Shown here: positions 12,950-16,596 of the stretch, one piece after another | Numbering within the stretch: the first letter of the stretch is position 1 | How the letters are laid out: the number at the start of each line of letters is the position of its first letter | NCBI GenBank assembly: GCA_019313505.1 | Contig: JAFDBA010000034.1 | Location: 1 to 16,596 of the forward strand | Direction: 5' to 3' | Origin: Deltaproteobacteria bacterium | Lineage (GTDB): Bacteria > Desulfobacterota > Desulfobacteria > Desulfobacterales > UBA11574 | DNA length: 16,596 nucleotides | Notes under the pieces: generated by a model | Databases searched by the model: none | The model's input: only the letters and a program-made list of their open reading frames with translations | What the model was told of the DNA's origin: nothing | Translations under genes and position numbers: made by a program

Positions 12950-14314
12950 TTAAAAATACTCCAGTTTCACTGCAAGGATTTTTTCGATCTTGGGGATGGC
13001 TTGTCTTTTTGCAAAAATGATGATCCTGTCACCGGGCTCAATAACGCTCTCGCCAGTAGGGATAATGACGGTATCATTACGAATAATACCGGTGACCAGG
13101 GTCCCTTCTGGAATGGAGATTTCCTTTATGGGCTTGCCAACGATGTCCGAAGTTTCCAGAGCCACAGCCTCCATGATTTCAGCCTGTTCATCTTTAATTG
13201 ATTTGGCCGAGAGCACTTTACCTCGCCGTATATGCTGAATAATAGTATTTATAGCAGAAAGTCTCGGGCTCACAACCTGTTCCAGACCTATCATCGACAT
13301 CAAGGGAAAGTAACTGAATTTGCTGATTTTTGTAATTATTTTGGGTGCCCCCATCCGCTTGGCAAGAAGGGAAGTTAAAATATTGGTTTGCTCATCGTTT
13401 GTAAGTGTAACAACAACATCCATATTCCGGACATTCTCTGCTCTAAGTAGCTCTTGGTTAGAACCGTCACCATGAAGCACCACAGCCTTATTAAGCTTCT
13501 CAGCAAGTTCGGTGCAACGATCCGGGTTCTTTTCAATTATTTTGGTATAGACAGAATCCTTTTCAAGCAGGGTAGCCAGCCTGAATCCAATGCTCCCGCC
13601 GCCTATAATCATAACTCGATCAATCGGCTCAATATGTTTATCAAAAATCGACAAGGATTCTACAAGTCTATCTTTTTCACTGATAAAATAGATAAGATCT
13701 CCCGCTTTGAGCCTATGATTTCCCCTGGGTATAATCAGTTCTTCATCTCGAACAACTGCAGAAATAAGCGGGCTCTGTTTTCCAGTCACTGCATAAATGT
13801 CGGAAAGACGGACACCGGCCAGTCGTGCCGATTTGTCTAAATGTATACCCACAAATTTAACACGACCATCAGAAAACTCTTCGACTTCCACTGCACAGGG
13901 CACCTTTATAAGCCTGTTAATTGTCTTTACAACTTCGACTTCGGGATTGATTAGCGTGTCAATATGTGGTGCATGCTCACGGAAGATCTCATTATATTTA
14001 TCATAGTCAGCATGCCGGATGCGTGCTATTTTCTTTGTTGATGGAGAAATTAGGTTTGCAACAAGGCATGCCACAAGGTTGGTTTCATCGCTATCCGTGA
14101 CTGCAAGGAGTATCTCAGCCTCTTTGATACCAGATTCCTCCAAAATCACTGGACTGCTCCCTGATCCGTTAACTACCTGAACATCAATATTATCAGATAC
14201 ATGTCGAATGGCAGCAGGATCCTTGTCAATAATCACAACATCTTTGTTTTCCCGGGCCAGATGACTTGCAATGTGAAAGCCCACTTCACCAGCACCAACT
14301 ATTAATATTTTCAA
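12950..14314 (-). CDS. trkA: Trk system potassium uptake regulatory protein TrkA
   Basis: 454-residue cytoplasmic gating subunit built from two RCK units. Unit 1: Rossmann GAGEVG (7-12), acidic ribose-binding IIDKD (28-32), TrkA-C domain to about 220. Unit 2: IIGGGSIGFRLA (236-247), IIEKNPD (259-265), second TrkA-C from about 385 (EIMEAVALET to the end). It binds NAD(H)/ATP/ADP and controls TrkH. The start is TTG at 14314, supported by AAAGGAG 9 bases upstream and the immediate KILIVGAGEVG. First gene of the trkA-trkH operon; promoter at 14353-14382. Confidence 0.96.
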   Translation of the reverse strand: MKILIVGAGEVGFHIASHLARENKDVVIIDKDPAAIRHVSDNIDVQVVNGSGSSPVILEESGIKEAEILLAVTDSDETNLVACLVANLISPSTKKIARIRHADYDKYNEIFREHAPHIDTLINPEVEVVKTINRLIKVPCAVEVEEFSDGRVKFVGIHLDKSARLAGVRLSDIYAVTGKQSPLISAVVRDEELIIPRGNHRLKAGDLIYFISEKDRLVESLSIFDKHIEPIDRVMIIGGGSIGFRLATLLEKDSVYTKIIEKNPDRCTELAEKLNKAVVLHGDGSNQELLRAENVRNMDVVVTLTNDEQTNILTSLLAKRMGAPKIITKISKFSYFPLMSMIGLEQVVSPRLSAINTIIQHIRRGKVLSAKSIKDEQAEIMEAVALETSDIVGKPIKEISIPEGTLVTGIIRNDTVIIPTGESVIEPGDRIIIFAKRQAIPKIEKILAVKLEYF

Positions 14315-14352
14315 TTAACTTTACTCCTTTAGCAAATATTCACAATTAAGGT

Positions 14353-14382
14353 ATTATTTCCATTTTTTATCTGTTATGTCAA
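14353..14382 (-). promoter_or_regulatory. Candidate trkA-trkH promoter
   Basis: Minus-strand TTGACA (14382-14377), 18 bp, AATAAT (14358-14353). Strong -35 and good -10, leader about 30-40 bases. It is divergent from the ilv promoter about 75 bp away. Confidence 0.6.
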
Positions 14383-14457
14383 TGATATCAAATTTTGTGA
14401 CCCAATTGTGCTTTTAATATTTTCCTATTGAAAAAGGAAGAAGCTGATAAAAAAAAC

Positions 14458-14486
14458 TTGACAATATATTTAAGAACGGTTATTCA
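14458..14486 (+). promoter_or_regulatory. Candidate promoter of the ilv leader and operon
   Basis: TTGACA (14458-14463), 17 bp, TATTCA (14481-14486). It would start transcription near 14493, just before the leader peptide and about 205 bases before ilvD. Confidence 0.6.
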
Positions 14487-14515
14487 GAAATTTTGAATCT
14501 AATATGCAGGGTGTC

Positions 14516-14605
14516 ATGAAAAACATTATAGTCATTAACAACCTTATTTGCCTTATTATTCTCCTCGTCGTAGATGTATTTATCTGCCACGGGGCAAAAG
14601 GTTGA
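14516..14605 (+). CDS. Branched-chain amino acid leader peptide (ilv attenuator)
   Basis: 29-codon open frame upstream of ilvD. Of its 29 residues, 15 are branched-chain: 7 Ile, 4 Leu and 4 Val, with clusters I-I-V-I (residues 4-7) and L-I-I-L-L-V-V (13-19), then V21 and I23. An in-frame ATG at 14504 is possible, but the one at 14516 has AGGGTG just upstream. The gene is too small to be found by length alone; the case rests on composition, location between an ilv promoter and ilvD, and the RNA structures that follow. In leader-peptide attenuation, ribosome stalling at such codons when charged tRNA is short lets the operon be transcribed. That function here is inferred. Confidence 0.82.
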   Translation: MKNIIVINNLICLIILLVVDVFICHGAKG

Positions 14606-14656
14606 TGATGGCTTGATTTTATAGTAAAATAAAAATTTCAAAATCCGTTATCAGCC
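14540..14656 (+). promoter_or_regulatory. ilv attenuator: pause hairpin and antiterminator segments
   Basis: Pause hairpin (1:2): 14540-14552 (AACCT, TA bulge, TTTGCC) pairs with 14593-14603 (GGCAAA, AGGTT), enclosing the Leu/Ile/Val codon run. Antiterminator (2:3): GGTTGAT (14600-14606) pairs with ATCAGCC (14650-14656) with one G-T wobble, and GATTTT (14615-14620) with AAAATC (14640-14645). Segment 14600-14603 is shared by 1:2 and 2:3, and 14641-14650 by 2:3 and the terminator, so the structures are mutually exclusive. The leader stop codon (14603-14605) sits at the start of segment 2. Energies were not computed. Confidence 0.68.
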
Positions 14657-14683
14657 ACAAAGGCCGTTAACGGATTTTTTTTT
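14641..14683 (+). terminator. Intrinsic attenuator terminator before ilvD
   Basis: AAATCCGTTA (14641-14650) pairs perfectly with TAACGGATTT (14668-14677). GCC/GGC (14654-14656, 14662-14664) can extend the stem inward, and a run of nine T (14675-14683) follows. The run ends directly at the ilvD ribosome binding site AAGGAG (14684-14689), so the hairpin terminates transcription before ilvD. Confidence 0.88.
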
Positions 14684-14698
14684 AAGGAGATCTGTCTA

Positions 14699-16369
14699 AT
14701 GAAAAGTGATCTAGCCAAAAAAGGTGTTGAACGAGCACCCCACCGCTCTCTGTTTAAGGCAATGGGATATACAGATGATGAAATCAAAAAACCCCTAATC
14801 GGTATAGCCAATTCGGCCAACGCCGTTATTCCCGGTCATATCAATCTGGACAAGATCGCGGAAGCCGTAAAAGCAGGTGTTTATATGGCAGGCGGAACAC
14901 CTGTTGAATTCGGCGTAATCGGTGTTTGCGACGGCATTGCCATGAATCATGAAGGGATGAAATATTCCCTTGCAAGCCGTGAACTGATCGCCGACTCCAT
15001 CGAGGTTATGGCCACCGCCCATGCATTTGACGCCATGGTCATGGTGACCAATTGTGACAAGATCGTACCCGGAATGCTCATGGCGGCGGTGCGGCTCAAC
15101 CTGCCTGCAATCGTAATCAGCGGCGGTCCCATGCTGGCCGGAGAACATCCTGAAAAGACATGCTCTGATAAAATCGATCTGGTTACGGTTTTTGAGTCGG
15201 TGGGTGCAGTCCTTTCAGGGAATATGACCGAAGAAGAGTTAACGCGTATTGAAGATGCGGCCTGCCCCACCTGCGGATCATGTGCCGGCATGTTCACCGC
15301 CAACTCCATGAACTGCTTAACCGAGGCCATCGGCATGGGCCTGCCCGGCAACGGTACGATCCCCGCGGTGATGTCGTCTCGTATCCGCCTGGCCAAGGAG
15401 GCCGGCAAGCAAATCATGCATCTTCTGGAAAAAAACATTACTCCCACAAGTATCATGACCGATAAGGCGTTTAAAAATGCACTGGCCGTGGATATGGCCC
15501 TGGGGTGTTCGACCAACACGGTGCTTCATCTTGCGGCAATTGCACGGGAAGCAAATGTGCCTATGGATCTTAATCAGTTCAACGAAATCAGCAAAGCAAC
15601 CCCGCATCTTTGCTCCCTCAGTCCGGGCGGAATTCATCATCTTGAAGACCTTAACCGGGCGGGCGGTATTCCCGCGGTGATGAATGAACTTGCCAGGGCC
15701 GGCCTGATCGACAATACCTGTCTGACGGTAACCGGCAATACCGTGGAAGATAATATAAAAAATGAAAGCATACTGGATGATGATGTGATTCGATCAACAG
15801 ACGACCCATACCATCGTGAGGGAGGTCTTGCCATACTGTTCGGCAATCTTGCTCCTGAAGGGTGCGTGGTCAAGCAGTCTGCTGTTCTGGATGAAATGTT
15901 ACGCCATGAAGGACCGGCCAGGGTGTTTGATTCTGAGGAAGATGCAACCCGGGCCATCATGGATGGTAACATCCATAAAGGAGATGTTATCGTGGTGCGT
16001 TATGAAGGACCCATGGGTGGCCCAGGAATGCGGGAAATGTTGACTCCGACTTCAACCATCGCAGGTATGAAGCTGGATGCTCATGTTGCATTGCTTACGG
16101 ACGGCCGGTTTTCGGGAGGCACCAAAGGCGCTGCCATCGGACATATTTCACCGGAAGCCATGCAAAAAGGACCCATTGCAATTGTTCAGGAAGGAGACCG
16201 AATTGCCATTGATATTCCTGCAAAAAAGTTAGCGTTAAAGGTTTCTGATCAAGAAATCAAAGACCGATTATCAAAATGGTCTCCTCCACAACCCAAGATA
16301 ACCCATGGATATATGGCCCGGTACGCACGCATGGTTTCATCTGCCAGTGAAGGAGCCGTCGTAAAATAA
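14699..16369 (+). CDS. ilvD: Dihydroxy-acid dehydratase
   Basis: 556-residue iron-sulfur enzyme that dehydrates 2,3-dihydroxy-3-methylvalerate and -isovalerate, the step before the final transamination in isoleucine and valine synthesis. Visible: GIANSANAVIPGHINL (35-50), TNCDKIVPGML (117-127), the cysteine block CPTCGSCAGMF (189-199), GLPGNGT, and GPMGGPGMREML and LLTDGRFSGGT near the C-terminus. Cluster ligands would be Cys119 and Cys192/Cys195. At the site where [2Fe-2S] enzymes carry Cys (PCN) this one has PGH as in E. coli IlvD, suggesting the oxygen-labile [4Fe-4S] type. AAGGAG lies 9 bases before the ATG. It follows an attenuator and precedes ilvB by 68 bases. Confidence 0.97.
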   Translation: MKSDLAKKGVERAPHRSLFKAMGYTDDEIKKPLIGIANSANAVIPGHINLDKIAEAVKAGVYMAGGTPVEFGVIGVCDGIAMNHEGMKYSLASRELIADSIEVMATAHAFDAMVMVTNCDKIVPGMLMAAVRLNLPAIVISGGPMLAGEHPEKTCSDKIDLVTVFESVGAVLSGNMTEEELTRIEDAACPTCGSCAGMFTANSMNCLTEAIGMGLPGNGTIPAVMSSRIRLAKEAGKQIMHLLEKNITPTSIMTDKAFKNALAVDMALGCSTNTVLHLAAIAREANVPMDLNQFNEISKATPHLCSLSPGGIHHLEDLNRAGGIPAVMNELARAGLIDNTCLTVTGNTVEDNIKNESILDDDVIRSTDDPYHREGGLAILFGNLAPEGCVVKQSAVLDEMLRHEGPARVFDSEEDATRAIMDGNIHKGDVIVVRYEGPMGGPGMREMLTPTSTIAGMKLDAHVALLTDGRFSGGTKGAAIGHISPEAMQKGPIAIVQEGDRIAIDIPAKKLALKVSDQEIKDRLSKWSPPQPKITHGYMARYARMVSSASEGAVVK

Positions 16370-16437
16370 TGGAAGGGTAAGTATTCATTGATCATTGGTA
16401 AAACAGAAAAATTAATTGGAAAATGGAAGGAAGAGAC

Positions 16438-16596
16438 ATGAAACTAACAGGCGCACAAATCATGATGAAGGTCCTGAAAGAAGAAGGTGTTGATACGATC
16501 TTTGGATATCCGGGCGGTGTGGTCATCGACATCTTTGATGAACTTGATAAAACCGATATCAAGCATATCCTGGTTCGCCAGGAGGCGTGTGCGGTT
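16438..16596 (+). CDS. ilvB: Acetolactate synthase large subunit, 5' part (runs off the window)
   Basis: First 53 codons of a thiamine-diphosphate-dependent acetohydroxyacid synthase catalytic subunit: KLTGAQIMMKVLKEEGVDTIFGYPGG, then the ILVRQEACAV block whose Glu is the residue that activates the cofactor. It makes acetolactate or acetohydroxybutyrate, the first common step to valine, leucine and isoleucine. GGAAGGAAGAG precedes the ATG. It belongs to the same operon as ilvD, 68 bases downstream, and so would be under the same attenuator. The small subunit gene is probably next but lies outside the window. Confidence 0.93.
   Translation, partial: MKLTGAQIMMKVLKEEGVDTIFGYPGGVVIDIFDELDKTDIKHILVRQEACAV

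Noticed and set aside
14947..15519. Long minus-strand open frame of 190 codons
   Set aside because: It is antisense to the ilvD coding region, a typical shadow of a codon-biased gene.

Overview
The window looks like chromosomal DNA of a Gram-negative bacterium, most likely an anaerobic deltaproteobacterium (Desulfobacterota, Desulfobacterales-like). That placement is an inference from gene content, the style of the orphan response regulators, a predicted oxygen-sensitive IlvD, and dispersed hairpin repeats that I associate from memory with that group. No marker gene settles the species.

Left part (1-5.7 kb) is an accessory, repeat-rich region. Three different type II toxin-antitoxin modules lie on the minus strand within 2.5 kb: a RelE/StbE-like pair, a Phd/RelE pair and a HicBA pair. 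A decayed IS3-family transposase lies between the first two. An orphan polysaccharide chain-length (Wzz-type) protein and an unusual response regulator follow; the regulator has an excisionase-like DNA-binding domain in front of its receiver. Related short palindromic repeats sit upstream of three minus-strand transcription units. There is also a 25-bp exact repeat and two copies of a longer hairpin repeat.

Middle part (5.7-11.4 kb) mixes core and regulatory genes. hemL (tetrapyrrole synthesis) is divergent from a Tpt1/KptA-like RNA 2'-phosphotransferase homologue that departs from two family signature motifs. Then come tRNA-Lys(CTT), a 0.5-kb gap holding a minus-strand terminator with no gene in front of it, a PilZ protein, a small membrane protein, dinB (DNA polymerase IV), and a single-domain response regulator preceded by a perfect 14-bp palindrome.

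Right part (11.5-16.6 kb) is core metabolism and transport. trkA-trkH (potassium uptake) is a tight minus-strand operon. It is divergent from the start of a branched-chain amino acid operon, ilvD-ilvB, with ilvB running off the window. Between the two promoters lies what reads as a complete transcription attenuator: a 29-codon leader peptide with 15 Ile/Leu/Val codons, a pause hairpin around those codons, a candidate antiterminator, and an intrinsic terminator ending just before the ilvD ribosome binding site. This is the best-supported notable system in the window.
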